The translations under genes were made by a program, and so were the position numbers. Below the pieces are notes generated by a model. It made no database searches and was not told the DNA's origin. It worked only from the letters and a program-made list of their open reading frames with translations. From Ptiloglossa arizonensis (lineage: Eukaryota; Arthropoda; Insecta; Hymenoptera; Colletidae), in the NCBI RefSeq assembly GCF_051014685.1, contig NW_027478714.1, positions 434,001-498,000 of the forward strand: DNA of 64,000 nucleotides, read 5' to 3'. Each line of letters starts with the position of its first letter. Within the stretch, counting starts at the first letter, position 1. Below, in pieces: positions 12,697-25,127 of this stretch.

Positions 12697-14628
12697 CCAT
12701 AGCAGTTATTGGTTTCGAGTATCAGACTTGCGAAAATTTTGATGGTTTCTCAACCATTCCTCAACTTCAAACTCCCATATCTCGCGAACGGATTGACGAA
12801 CTCGAGAAATTCCTATTGCATCTGAAGGTAGAAGATCACCCGATTACAACGGTATGTGTATTTTTGCCCTAGGCAATAGTAGTTATTGGTTTCGAGTATC
12901 AGAATTGCAAAAATTTTGATGATTTCTCAACCATTCCTTAACTTCAAACTCCCATATCTCGCGAACGTACTACCTAACCCAAAAATGCGTATTGCATTTG
13001 AAAGTAGAAACTCGCCCGATTACAACGGCACGTGTATTTTCTCCCTAGGCCATTCTGGTTAAGCGATTGGAGCAGCAGAATTGCGAAAAATTTTTTGTCT
13101 TCTCAACCACTTCTTGGCTTCAAACTCCCATAATTCGCGAACGGATTGACATAACCGAAAAATTCCTCTTGCGACTGAAAGTAGAAACTCGCCCGATTAC
13201 AACGGTATGTGCATTTTTTCCCTAGGCCATTCTGGTTAAGCGTTTGGAACAGCAGATGTGCGAAAAATTTGTTGTCTTCTCAACCATTTCTTAGCTTCAA
13301 ACTCCCATATCTCGCGAACGGATTGACCTAACCCAAAAATTCCTATTGCGTCTGAACGTAGAAACTCGCCCGATTACAACGGTATGTGTATTTTTTCCCT
13401 AAGCCATTCTGGTTAAGCGATTGGAGCAGCAGATTTGCGAAAAATTTTTTGCCTTCTCAACCGTTTCTTGGCTTCAAACTGCCATATCTCGCGAACGGAT
13501 TGACCTAACCCAAAAATTCCTATTGCATCTGAAAGTAGAATCTCGCCCGATTACAACGGTATGTTTATTTTTTCCCTAGGCCATTCTGGTTAAGCGTTTG
13601 GAGCAGCAGAAGTGCGAAAAATTTGTTGTCTCCTCAACCATTTCTTGGCTTCAAACTGCCATATCTCGCGAACGGATTGACCTAACCCAAAAATTCCTAT
13701 TGCATCTGAAAGTAGAAACTCGCCCGACTACAGCGGTATGTGTATTTTTTCCCTAGGCCATTCTGGTTAAGCGTTTGGAGCAGCAGAATTGCGAAAAATT
13801 TTTTGCCTTCTCAACCATTTCTTGGCTTCAAACTCCCATATCTCGCGAACGGATTGACCTAACCCAAAAATTCCTATTGCGTCTGAACGTAGAAACTCGC
13901 CCGATTACAACGGTATGTGTATTTTTTCCCTAGGCCATTCTGGTTAAGCGTTTGGAGCAGCAGAATTGCGAAAAATTTTTTGCCTTCTCAACCATTTCTT
14001 GGCTTCAAACTCCCATAATTCGCGAACGGATTGACATAACCCAAAAATTCCTCTTGCGACTGAAAGTAGAAACTCGCCCGATTACAACGGTATGTGTATT
14101 TTTCCCTAGGCCATTCTGGTTAAGCGTTTGGAGCAGCAGAATTGCGAAAAATTTTTTGCCTTCTCAACCATTTCTTGGCTTCAAACTCCCATATCTCGCG
14201 AACGGACTGACCTAACCCAAAAATTCCTATTGCGTCTGAACGTAGAAACTCGCCCGATTACAACGGTATGTGTATTTTTTCCCTAGGCCATTCTGGTTAA
14301 GCGTTTGGAGCAGCAGAATTGCGAAAAATTTTTTGCCTTCTCAACCATTTCTTGGCTTCAAACTCCCATAATTCGCGAACGGATTGACATAACCCAAAAA
14401 TTCCTCTTGCGACTGAAAGTAGAAACTCGCCCGATTACAACGGTATGTGTATTTTTTCCCTAGGCCATTCTGGTTAAGCGATTGGAGCAGCAGAATTGCG
14501 AAAAATTTTTTGCCTTCTCAACCACTTCTTGGCTTCAAACTCCCATAATTCGCGAACGGATTGACATAACCCAAAAATTCCTCTTGCGACTGAAAGTAGA
14601 AACTCGCCCGATTACAACGGTATGTGTA
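12550..14628 (+). repeat. Long direct repeat L1, right copy (spans B/A junction)
   Basis: Partner of 1-2,079. It covers the last about 418 bp of the B block, the hybrid B/A monomer and about 1.66 kb of family A. After 14,628 the sequence continues as family A (TATTTTGTCCC) where the left copy turns into family B, so this is the recombination edge. The perfect agreement implies a recent duplication or unequal exchange, or an assembly duplication. Confidence 0.9.
12867..13042 (+). repeat. B/A hybrid monomer (right copy)
   Basis: Exact counterpart of 318-493 at an offset of 12,549 bp, with the switch from family B to family A at about 12,968-12,973. Sharing the same private variants shows that both junctions descend from one recombination event followed by duplication. 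Confidence 0.85.
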
Positions 14629-17600
14629 TTTTGTCCCTAGGCCATTCTGGTTAAGTGTTTGGAGCAGCAGAAGTGCGAAAAATTTGTTGTCTCCTCAACC
14701 ATTTCTTGGCTTCAAACTCCCATATCTCGCGAACGGATTGACCTAACCCAAAAATTCCTATTGCATCTGAAAGTAGAAACTCGCCCGGTTACAACGGTAT
14801 GTGTATTTTTTCCCTAGGCCATTCCAGTTAAGCGTTTGGAGCAGCAGATTTGCGAAAAATTTTATGCCTTCTCAACCATTTCGTGGCTTCAAACTCCCAT
14901 ATCTCGCGAACGGATTGACCTAACCCAAAAATTCATGTTGCGTGTGAAAGTAGAAACTCGCCCGATTACAACGGTATGTGTATTTTTTCCATAGCCCATT
15001 CTGGTTAAAAGTTTGCAGCAGCAGAATTGCGAAAAATTTGTTGTCTTCTCAACCATTTCTTAGCTTCAGAGTCCCATATCTCGCGAACGGATTGACCAAA
15101 CACAAAAATTCCCGCTGCGTCTGAAAGTAGAAACTCGCCCAATTACAACGGTATGCGTATTTTTGCCTAGGCCATTCTGGTTAAGCGTTTGGAGCAGCAG
15201 AATTGCGAAAAATATTTTGCCTTCTCAACCATTTCTGGGCTTCGAACTGCCATATCTCGCGAACGGACTGACCTAACCCAAAAATTCCTGTTGCGTCTGA
15301 AAGTTGAAACTCGTCCGATTACAAAGGTATGTGTATTTTTTCCCTAGGCCATTCTGGTTAAGAGTTTGGAGCAGCAGAATTGCGAAAAATTTGTTGCCTT
15401 CTCAAATATTTCTTGGCTTCAAACTCCCATATCTCGCGAACGGATTGACGTAACCCAAAAATTCTTATTGCATCTGAAAGTAGAAGCTCGCCCGACTATA
15501 ACGGTATGTGTATTTTTTCCCTAGGCCATTCTGGTTAAGCGTTTGGAGCAGCAGAATTGCAAAAAATTTTTTGCCTTCTCAACCATTTCTTGGCTTCAAA
15601 CTCCCATATCTCGCCAACGGATTGACCTAACCCAAAAATTCCTATTGCGTCTGAAAGTAGAAACTCGCCCGATTACAACGGTATGTGTATTTTTTCCCTA
15701 GGCCATTCTGGTTAAGCGTTTCGAGCAGCCGAATTGCGAAAAATTTTTTCCCTTCTCAACCATTTCTTGGCTTCAAACTCCCATAATTCGCGAACGGATT
15801 GACATAACCCAAAAATTCCTGTTGCGACTGAAAGTAGAAACTCGCCCGATTACAACGGTATGTGTATTTTTTCCCTAGGGCATTCTGGTTAAGCGTTTGG
15901 AGCAGCAGATGTGCGAAAAATTTGTTGTCTTCTCAACCATTTCTTAGCTTCAAACTCCCATATCTTGCGAACGGATTGACCTAACCCAAAAATTCCTATT
16001 GCATCTGAAAGTAGAATCTCGCCCGATTACAACGGTATGTGTATTTTTTCCCTAGGCCATTCTGGTTAAGCGTTTGGAGCAGAAGAAGTGCGAAAAATTT
16101 TTTGCCTTCTCAACCATTTCTTGGCTTCAAACTCCCATATCTCGCGAACGGATTGACCTAATCGAAAAATTCCTATTGCATGTGAAAGTAGAAGCTCGCC
16201 CGATTACAACGGTATGTGTATTTTTTCCCTAGGCCATGCTGGTTAAGCGTTTGGAGCAGTAGAATTACGAAAAATTTTTTCCCTTCTCAACCATTTCTTG
16301 CCTTCAAACTCCCATATCTCGCGAAAGGATTGATCTACCCCAAAAATTCCTATTGCGTCTGAAAGTTGAAACTCGCCCGATTACAACGGTATGTGTATTT
16401 TTTCCCTAGGCCATTCTGGTTAAGCGTTTGGAGCAGCAGAATTGCGAAAAATTTGTTGTCTTCTCAACTATTTCTTAGCTTCAAAGTCCCATATCTCGCG
16501 AACGGATTGACCTAACCCAAAAATTGCTATTGCATCTGAAAGTAGAAGCTCGCCCGATTACAACGGTATGTGTATTTTTTCCCTAGGCCATTCTGGTTAA
16601 GCGTTTCGAGCAGCCGAATTGCGAAAAATTTTTTCCCTTCTCAACCATTTCTTGGCTTCAAACTCCCATATCTCGCGAACGGATTGACCTAACCCAAAAA
16701 TTCCTATTGCGTCTGAAAGTAGAAACTCGCCCGATTACAACGGTATGTGTATTTTTTCCCTAGGCCATTCCAGTTAAGCGTTTGGAGCAGCAGATTTGCG
16801 AAAAATTTTATGCCTTCTCAACCATTTCGTGGCTTCAAACTCCCATATCTCGCGAACGGATTGACCTAACCCAAAAATTCATGTTGCGTGTGAAAGTAGA
16901 AACTCGCCCGATTACAACGGTATGTGTATTTTTTCCATAGCCCATTCTGGTTAAGCGTTTGCAGCAGCAGAATTGCGAAATATTTGTTGTCTTCTCCACC
17001 ATTTCTTATCTTCAAACTCCCATATCTCGCGAACGGATTGACCTAAACCAAAAATTCCTATTGCATCTGAAAGTAGAAACTCGCCCGATTACAACGGTAT
17101 GTGTATTTTTTCCCTAGGCCATTCTGGTTAAGCGTTTGGAGCAGCAGAATTGCAAAAAATTTTTTGCCTTCTCAACCATTTCCTGGCTTCAAACTCCCAT
17201 AATTCGCGAACGGATTGACATAACCCAAAAATTCCTGTTGCGACTGAAAGTAGAAACTCGCCCGAATACAACGGTATGTGTATTTTTTCCCTAGGCCATT
17301 CTGGTTAAGCGTTTGGGGCAGCAGAATTGCGAAAAATTTGTTGCCTTCTCAAATATTTCTTGGCTTCAAACTCCCATATCTCGCGAACGGATTGACGTAA
17401 CCCAAAAATTCCTATTGCATCTGAAAGTAGAAGCTCGCCCGACTATAACGGTATGTGTATTTTTTCCCTAGGCCATTCTGGTTAAGCGTTTGAAGCAGCA
17501 GAATTGCAAAAAATTTTTTGCCTTCTCAACCATTTCTTGGCTTCAAACTCCCATATCTCGCCAACGGATTGACCTAACCCAAAAATTCCTATTGCGTCTG

Positions 17601-19087
17601 AAAGTAGAAACTCGCCCGATTACAACGGTATGTGTATTTTTTCTCTAGGCCATTCCAGTTAAGCGTTTGGAGCAGCAGATTTGCGAAAAATTTTTTGCCT
17701 TCTCAACCATTTCTTGGCTTCAAACTGCCATATCTCGCGAACGGATTGACCTAACCCAAAAATTCCTATTGCATCTGAAAGTAGAAACTCGCCAGACTAC
17801 AGCGGCATGTGTATTTTTCCCTAGGCCATTCTAGTTAAGCTTTTGGAGCAGCAGAATTGCGAAAAATGTTTTGCCTTCTCAACCACTTCTTGGCTTCAAA
17901 CTCCCATAATTCGCGAACGGATTGACATAACCCAAAAATTCCTGTTGCGACTGAAAGTAGAAACTCGCCCGATTACAACGGTATGTTTGTTTTTTCCCCT
18001 AGGCCATTCTGGTTAAGCGTTTGGAGCAGCAGATGTGCGAAAAATTTGTTGTCTTCTCAACTATTTCTTAGCTTCAAAGTCCCATATCTCGCGAACGGAT
18101 TGACCTAACCCAAAAATTCCTATTGAATCTGAAAGTAGAAGCTCGCCCGATTACAACGGTATGTGTATTTTTTCCCTAGGCCATTCTGGTTAAGCGTTTG
18201 GAGCAGCAGAATTGCGAAGAATTTTTTGACTTCTCAACCATTTCTTGGCTTCAAACTCCCATATCTCGCGAACGGATTGACCTAACCCAAAAATTCCTGT
18301 TGCGAATGAAAGTAGAAACTCGCCCGATTACAACGGCATGTGTATTTTTTCCCTAGGCCATTCTGGTTAAGCGTTTGGAGCAGCAGAATTGCGAAAAATT
18401 TTTTCCCTTCTCAACCATTTCTTGGCTTCAAACTCCCATATCTCGCGAACGGATTGACCTAACCCAAAAATTCCTATTGCGTCTGAAAGTAGAAACTCGC
18501 CCGATTACAACGGTATGTGTATTTTTTCCCTAGGCCATTCTGGTTAAGCGTTTGGAGCAGCAGAATTGCGAAAAATTTTTTGCCTTCTCAACCATTTCTT
18601 TGCTTCAAACTCCCATAATTCGCGAACGGATTGACATAACCCTAAAATTCCTGTTGCGACTGAAAGTAGATACTGGCCCGATTTCAACGGTATGTGTATT
18701 TTTTCCCTATGCCATTCTGGTTAAGCGTTTGTAGCAGCAGAAGTGCCAAAAATTTTTTGCCTTCTCAACCATTTCTTAGCTTCAAACTCCCATATCTCGC
18801 GAACGGATTGACCTAACCCAAAAAGTTCCTATTGAATCTGAAAGAAGAATCTCGCCCGATTACAACGGTATGTGTATTTTTTCCCTAGGCCATTCTGGTT
18901 AAGCGTTTGGAGCAGCAGAATTGCGAAAAATTTTTTGCCTTCTCAACCATTTCTTGGCTTCAAACTCCCATAATTCGCGAACGGATTGACATAACCCTAA
19001 AATTCCTGTTGCGACTGAAAGTAGATACTGGCCCGATTTCAACGGTATGTGTATTTTTTCCCTATGCCATTCTGGTTAAGCGTTTGT
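14629..19087 (+). repeat. Diverged family A monomers with weak 11-mer periodicity
   Basis: Monomers here carry more private changes than elsewhere in family A, for example TCCATAGCCCATT, GTTAAAAGTTTGC, TTCATGTTGCGTGTG, AGCTTCAGAGTCCC and TCTACCCCAAAAATTCC. A faint 1,946-1,947 bp period is visible: ATTCCAGTTAAGCG with CATTTCGTGG at 14,821 and 16,767, and AAATATTTCTTGG at 15,404 and 17,351. Many intermediate monomers do not match at that offset. I read this as an older HOR layer that has decayed. Confidence 0.7.
18534..19087 (+). repeat. Family A dimer, imperfect duplication (355 bp)
   Basis: The monomer with CCCTAAAATTCC, GTAGATACTGGCCCG, CGATTTCAACGG and CCCTATGCCATTC occurs at about 18,550 and again 355 bp later at about 18,905, separated by a monomer carrying the AAAAAGTTCC one-base insertion. 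This marks a two-monomer local duplication next to the 17-mer HOR. Confidence 0.7.
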
Positions 19088-22000
19088 AGCAGCAGAAGTG
19101 CGAAAAATTTGTTGTCTTCTCAACTATTTCTTAGCTTCAAAGTCCCATATCTCGCGAACGGATTGACCTAACCCAAAAATTCCTATTGCATCTGAAAGTA
19201 GAAGCTTGCCCGATTACAACGGTATGTGTATTTTTTCCGTAGGCCATTCTGGTTAAGCGTTTCGAGCAGCCGTATTGCCAAAAATTTTTTGCCTTCTCAA
19301 CCATTTCTTAGCTTCAAACTCCCATATCTCGCGAACGGATTGACCTAACCCAAAAAGTTCCTATTGAATCTGAAAGAAGAATCTCGCCCGATTACAACGG
19401 TATGTGTATTTTTCCCTAGGTCATTCTGGTTAAGCGTTTGGAGCAGCAGAAGTGCGAAAAATTTTTTGCCTTCTCAACCATTTCTTGGCTTCAAACTCCC
19501 ATATCTCGCGAACGGATTGACCTAACCCAAAAATTCCTATTGCATCTGAAAGTAGAAGCTCGCCCGATTACAACGGTATGTGTATTTTTTCCCTAGGCCA
19601 TTCTGGTTAAGCGTTTGGAGCAGCAGAATTGCGAAAAATTTTTTCCCTTTTCAACCATTTCTTGGCTTCAAACTCCCATATCTCGCGAACGGATTGACCT
19701 AACCCAAAAATTCCTATTGCGTCTGAAAGTAGAAACTCGCCCGATTACAACGGTACGTCTATTTTTTCCCTAGGTCATTCTGGTTAAGCGTTTGGAGCAG
19801 CAGAATTGCGAAAAATTTTTTGCCTTCTCAACCATTTCTTTGCTTCAAACTCCCATAATTCGCGAACGGATTGACATAACCTAAAAATTCCTGTTGCGAC
19901 TGAAAGTAGAAACTCGCCCGATTACAACGGTATGAGTATTTTTTCCCTAGGCCATTCTGGTTAAGCGTTTGGAGCAGCAGAGTTGCGAAAAATTTGTTGA
20001 CTTCTCAACTATTTCTTAGCTTCAAAGTACCATATCTCGCGAACGGATTGACCTAACCCAAAAATTCCAATTGCATCTGAAAGTAGAAGCTCGCCCGATT
20101 ACAACGGTATGTGTATTTTTTCCCTAGGCCATTCTGGTTAAGCGTTTGGAGCAGCAGAAGTGCGAAAAATTAGTTGTCTTCTCAACCATTTCTTAGCTTC
20201 AAACTCCCATATCTCGAGAACGGATTGACCTAACCCAAAAATTCCTATTGCATCTGAAAGTAGAAGCTCGCCCGATTACAACGGTATGTGAATATTTTCC
20301 CTAGGCCATTCTGGTTAAGCGCTTGGTGCAGCGGAGTTGCGAAAAATTTTTTGACTTCTCAAGCATTTCTTGGCTTCAATCTCCCATATCTCGCGAACGG
20401 ATTGACCTAACCCAAAAATTCCAATTGCATCTGAAAGTAGAAGCTCGCCCGATTACAACGGTATGTGTATTTTTTCCCTAGGCCATTCTGGTTAAGCGTT
20501 TGGAGCAGCAGAAGTGCGAAAAATTAGTTGTCTTGTCAACCATTTCTTAGCTTCAAAGTCCCATACCTCTAGAACGGATTGACCTAACCCAAAAATTGCT
20601 ATTGTACCTGAAAGTAGAAACTCGTCCGATTACAACGGTATCGGTATTTTTTCCGTCGGCCATTCTGGTTAAGCGTTTGGAGCAGCAGAAGTGCGAAAAA
20701 TTTTTTGCCTTCTCAACCATTTCTTGGCTTCAAACTCCCATAATTCGCGAACGGATTGACATAACCCAAAAATTCCTGTTGCGACTGAAAGTAGAAACTC
20801 GCCCGAATACAACGGTATGTGTATTTTTTCGCTAGGCCATTCCAGTTAAGCGTTTGGAGCAGCAGAATTGCGAAAAATGTTTTGCCTTCTCAACCACTTC
20901 TTGGCTTCAAACTCCCATAATTCGCGAACGGATTGACATAACCCAAAAATTCCTGTTGCGACTGAAAGTAGAAACTCGCCCGAATACAACGGTATGTGTA
21001 TTTTTTCCCTAGGTCATTCTGGTTAAGCGTTTGGAGCAGCAGAAGTGCGAAAAATTTTTTGCCTTCTCAACCATTTCTTGGCTTCAAACTCCCATATCTC
21101 GCGAACGGATTGACCTAACCCAAAAATTCCTATTGCATCTGAAAGTAGAAGCTCGCCCGATTACAACGGTATGTGTATTTTTTCCCTAGGCCATTCTGGT
21201 TAAGCGTTTGGAGCAGCAGAATTGCGAAAAATTTTTTCCCTTTTCAACCATTTCTTGGCTTCAAACTCCCATATCTCGCGAACGGATTGACCTAACCCAA
21301 AAATTCCTATTGCGTCTGAAAGTAGAAACTCGCCCGATTACAACGGTACGTGTATTTTTTCCCTAGGTCATTCTGGTTAAGCGTCTGGAGCAGCAGAATT
21401 GCGAAAAATTTTTTGCCTTCTCAACCATTTCTTGGCTTCAAACTCCCATAATTCGCGAACGGATTGACATAACCTAAAAATTCCTGTTGCGACTGAAAGT
21501 AGAAACTCGCCCGATTACAACGGTATGAGTATTTTTTCCCTAGGCCATTCTGGTTAAGCGTTTGGAGCAGCAGAGGTGCGAAAAATTTGTTGACTTCTCA
21601 ACTATTTCTTAGCTTCAAAGTACCATATCTCGCGAACGGATTGACCTAACCCAAAAATTCCAATTGCATCTGAAAGTAGAAGCTCGCCCGATTACAACGG
21701 TATGTGTATTTTTTCCCTAGGCCATTCTGGTTAAGCGTTTGGAGCAGCAGAAGTGCGAAAAATTAGTTGTCTTCTCAACCATTTCTTAGCTTCAAACTCC
21801 CATATCTCGAGAACGGATTGACCTAACCCAAAAATTCCTATTGCATCTGAAAGTAGAAGCTCGCCCGATTACAACGGTATGTGAATATTTTCCCTAGGCC
21901 ATTCTGGTTAAGCGTTTGGTGCAGCGGAGTTGCGAAAAATTTTTTGACTTCTCAACCATTTCTTGGCTTCAAAGTACCATATCTCGCGAACGGATTGACC

Positions 22001-22096
22001 TAACCCAAAAATTCCAATTGCATCTGAAAGTAGAAGCTCGCCCGATTACAACGGTATGTGTATTTTTTCCCTAGGCCATTCTGGTTAAGCGTTTGG
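19088..22096 (+). repeat. Family A 17-mer HOR, copy 1 (3,009 bp)
   Basis: All private variants recur 3,009 bp later: GAAGCTTGCCCG (about 19,202), CGAGCAGCCGTATTGCC (19,263), TATGAGTATT (about 19,932), GCTTGGTGCAGCGG (about 20,320), TCAAGCATTTC (about 20,359), ATACCTCTAGAACGG (about 20,564), GGTATCGGTATT (about 20,638) and GCGTCTGGAGC (about 21,381). No difference was noticed between the two copies. Internally it contains two related sub-blocks with a 1,593-bp (9-mer) offset, as the TATGAGTATT marker shows at about 19,932 and 21,525. Confidence 0.85.
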
Positions 22097-25000
22097 AGCA
22101 GCAGAAGTGCGAAAAATTTGTTGTCTTCTCAACTATTTCTTAGCTTCAAAGTCCCATATCTCGCGAACGGATTGACCTAACCCAAAAATTCCTATTGCAT
22201 CTGAAAGTAGAAGCTTGCCCGATTACAACGGTATGTGTATTTTTTCCGTAGGCCATTCTGGTTAAGCGTTTCGAGCAGCCGTATTGCCAAAAATTTTTTG
22301 CCTTCTCAACCATTTCTTAGCTTCAAACTCCCATATCTCGCGAACGGATTGACCTAACCCAAAAAGTTCCTATTGAATCTGAAAGAAGAATCTCGCCCGA
22401 TTACAACGGTATGTGTATTTTTCCCTAGGTCATTCTGGTTAAGCGTTTGGAGCAGCAGAAGTGCGAAAAATTTTTTGCCTTCTCAACCATTTCTTGGCTT
22501 CAAACTCCCATATCTCGCGAACGGATTGACCTAACCCAAAAATTCCTATTGCATCTGAAAGTAGAAGCTCGCCCGATTACAACGGTATGTGTATTTTTTC
22601 CCTAGGCCATTCTGGTTAAGCGTTTGGAGCAGCAGAATTGCGAAAAATTTTTTCCCTTTTCAACCATTTCTTGGCTTCAAACTCCCATATCTCGCGAACG
22701 GATTGACCTAACCCAAAAATTCCTATTGCGTCTGAAAGTAGAAACTCGCCCGATTACAACGGTACGTCTATTTTTTCCCTAGGTCATTCTGGTTAAGCGT
22801 TTGGAGCAGCAGAATTGCGAAAAATTTTTTGCCTTCTCAACCATTTCTTTGCTTCAAACTCCCATAATTCGCGAACGGATTGACATAACCTAAAAATTCC
22901 TGTTGCGACTGAAAGTAGAAACTCGCCCGATTACAACGGTATGAGTATTTTTTCCCTAGGCCATTCTGGTTAAGCGTTTGGAGCAGCAGAGTTGCGAAAA
23001 ATTTGTTGACTTCTCAACTATTTCTTAGCTTCAAAGTACCATATCTCGCGAACGGATTGACCTAACCCAAAAATTCCAATTGCATCTGAAAGTAGAAGCT
23101 CGCCCGATTACAACGGTATGTGTATTTTTTCCCTAGGCCATTCTGGTTAAGCGTTTGGAGCAGCAGAAGTGCGAAAAATTAGTTGTCTTCTCAACCATTT
23201 CTTAGCTTCAAACTCCCATATCTCGAGAACGGATTGACCTAACCCAAAAATTCCTATTGCATCTGAAAGTAGAAGCTCGCCCGATTACAACGGTATGTGA
23301 ATATTTTCCCTAGGCCATTCTGGTTAAGCGCTTGGTGCAGCGGAGTTGCGAAAAATTTTTTGACTTCTCAAGCATTTCTTGGCTTCAATCTCCCATATCT
23401 CGCGAACGGATTGACCTAACCCAAAAATTCCAATTGCATCTGAAAGTAGAAGCTCGCCCGATTACAACGGTATGTGTATTTTTTCCCTAGGCCATTCTGG
23501 TTAAGCGTTTGGAGCAGCAGAAGTGCGAAAAATTAGTTGTCTTGTCAACCATTTCTTAGCTTCAAAGTCCCATACCTCTAGAACGGATTGACCTAACCCA
23601 AAAATTGCTATTGTACCTGAAAGTAGAAACTCGTCCGATTACAACGGTATCGGTATTTTTTCCGTCGGCCATTCTGGTTAAGCGTTTGGAGCAGCAGAAG
23701 TGCGAAAAATTTTTTGCCTTCTCAACCATTTCTTGGCTTCAAACTCCCATAATTCGCGAACGGATTGACATAACCCAAAAATTCCTGTTGCGACTGAAAG
23801 TAGAAACTCGCCCGAATACAACGGTATGTGTATTTTTTCGCTAGGCCATTCCAGTTAAGCGTTTGGAGCAGCAGAATTGCGAAAAATGTTTTGCCTTCTC
23901 AACCACTTCTTGGCTTCAAACTCCCATAATTCGCGAACGGATTGACATAACCCAAAAATTCCTGTTGCGACTGAAAGTAGAAACTCGCCCGAATACAACG
24001 GTATGTGTATTTTTTCCCTAGGTCATTCTGGTTAAGCGTTTGGAGCAGCAGAAGTGCGAAAAATTTTTTGCCTTCTCAACCATTTCTTGGCTTCAAACTC
24101 CCATATCTCGCGAACGGATTGACCTAACCCAAAAATTCCTATTGCATCTGAAAGTAGAAGCTCGCCCGATTACAACGGTATGTGTATTTTTTCCCTAGGC
24201 CATTCTGGTTAAGCGTTTGGAGCAGCAGAATTGCGAAAAATTTTTTCCCTTTTCAACCATTTCTTGGCTTCAAACTCCCATATCTCGCGAACGGATTGAC
24301 CTAACCCAAAAATTCCTATTGCGTCTGAAAGTAGAAACTCGCCCGATTACAACGGTACGTGTATTTTTTCCCTAGGTCATTCTGGTTAAGCGTCTGGAGC
24401 AGCAGAATTGCGAAAAATTTTTTGCCTTCTCAACCATTTCTTGGCTTCAAACTCCCATAATTCGCGAACGGATTGACATAACCTAAAAATTCCTGTTGCG
24501 ACTGAAAGTAGAAACTCGCCCGATTACAACGGTATGAGTATTTTTTCCCTAGGCCATTCTGGTTAAGCGTTTGGAGCAGCAGAGGTGCGAAAAATTTGTT
24601 GACTTCTCAACTATTTCTTAGCTTCAAAGTACCATATCTCGCGAACGGATTGACCTAACCCAAAAATTCCAATTGCATCTGAAAGTAGAAGCTCGCCCGA
24701 TTACAACGGTATGTGTATTTTTTCCCTAGGCCATTCTGGTTAAGCGTTTGGAGCAGCAGAAGTGCGAAAAATTAGTTGTCTTCTCAACCATTTCTTAGCT
24801 TCAAACTCCCATATCTCGAGAACGGATTGACCTAACCCAAAAATTCCTATTGCATCTGAAAGTAGAAGCTCGCCCGATTACAACGGTATGTGAATATTTT
24901 CCCTAGGCCATTCTGGTTAAGCGTTTGGTGCAGCGGAGTTGCGAAAAATTTTTTGACTTCTCAACCATTTCTTGGCTTCAAAGTACCATATCTCGCGAAC

Positions 25001-25105
25001 GGATTGACCTAACCCAAAAATTCCAATTGCATCTGAAAGTAGAAGCTCGCCCGATTACAACGGTATGTGTATTTTTTCCCTAGGCCATTCTGGTTAAGCG
25101 TTTGG
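22097..25105 (+). repeat. Family A 17-mer HOR, copy 2 (3,009 bp)
   Basis: Tandem copy of 19,088-22,096 with the same private variants at +3,009. Homology to the start of copy 2 ends near 25,120, where AAAAATTAGTTG replaces AAAAATTTGTTG. Its right part also serves as the first unit of the 1,947-bp HOR that follows, so the two HOR levels overlap. Confidence 0.85.
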
Positions 25106-25127
25106 AGCAGCAGAAGTGCGAAAAATT

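Larger units (their letters stand above)
2080..12967 (+). repeat. Family B satellite block (~62 monomers)
   Basis: All monomers carry family B diagnostics: GGTTTCGAG, CAGACTTGCGAAAATTTTGAT or close variants, and usually the XhoI site CTCGAG at monomer position 112-117. Three subtypes alternate. One has GATTGACGAACTCGAG and TTGCATCTGAAAG. One is a nucleotide shorter, with GATTACCAACTCGAG and CTAAAAGCATAATCTCG. One has a CTTACTAAAATTTTGATAG start. Lengths are 175-177 bp. The left part (2.08-5.1 kb) contains short-range duplications of one to four monomers, and the rest is organised by a 10-mer HOR. The block ends in the second copy of the B/A hybrid monomer. Confidence 0.95.

Noticed and set aside
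2080..12967. Pol III B box: GTTTCGAGTAT in family B resembles GGTTCGANTCC
   Set aside because: Only about 7 of 10 positions match, no A box was found at a suitable distance, and family A lacks it. Not enough to propose a SINE or tRNA origin.
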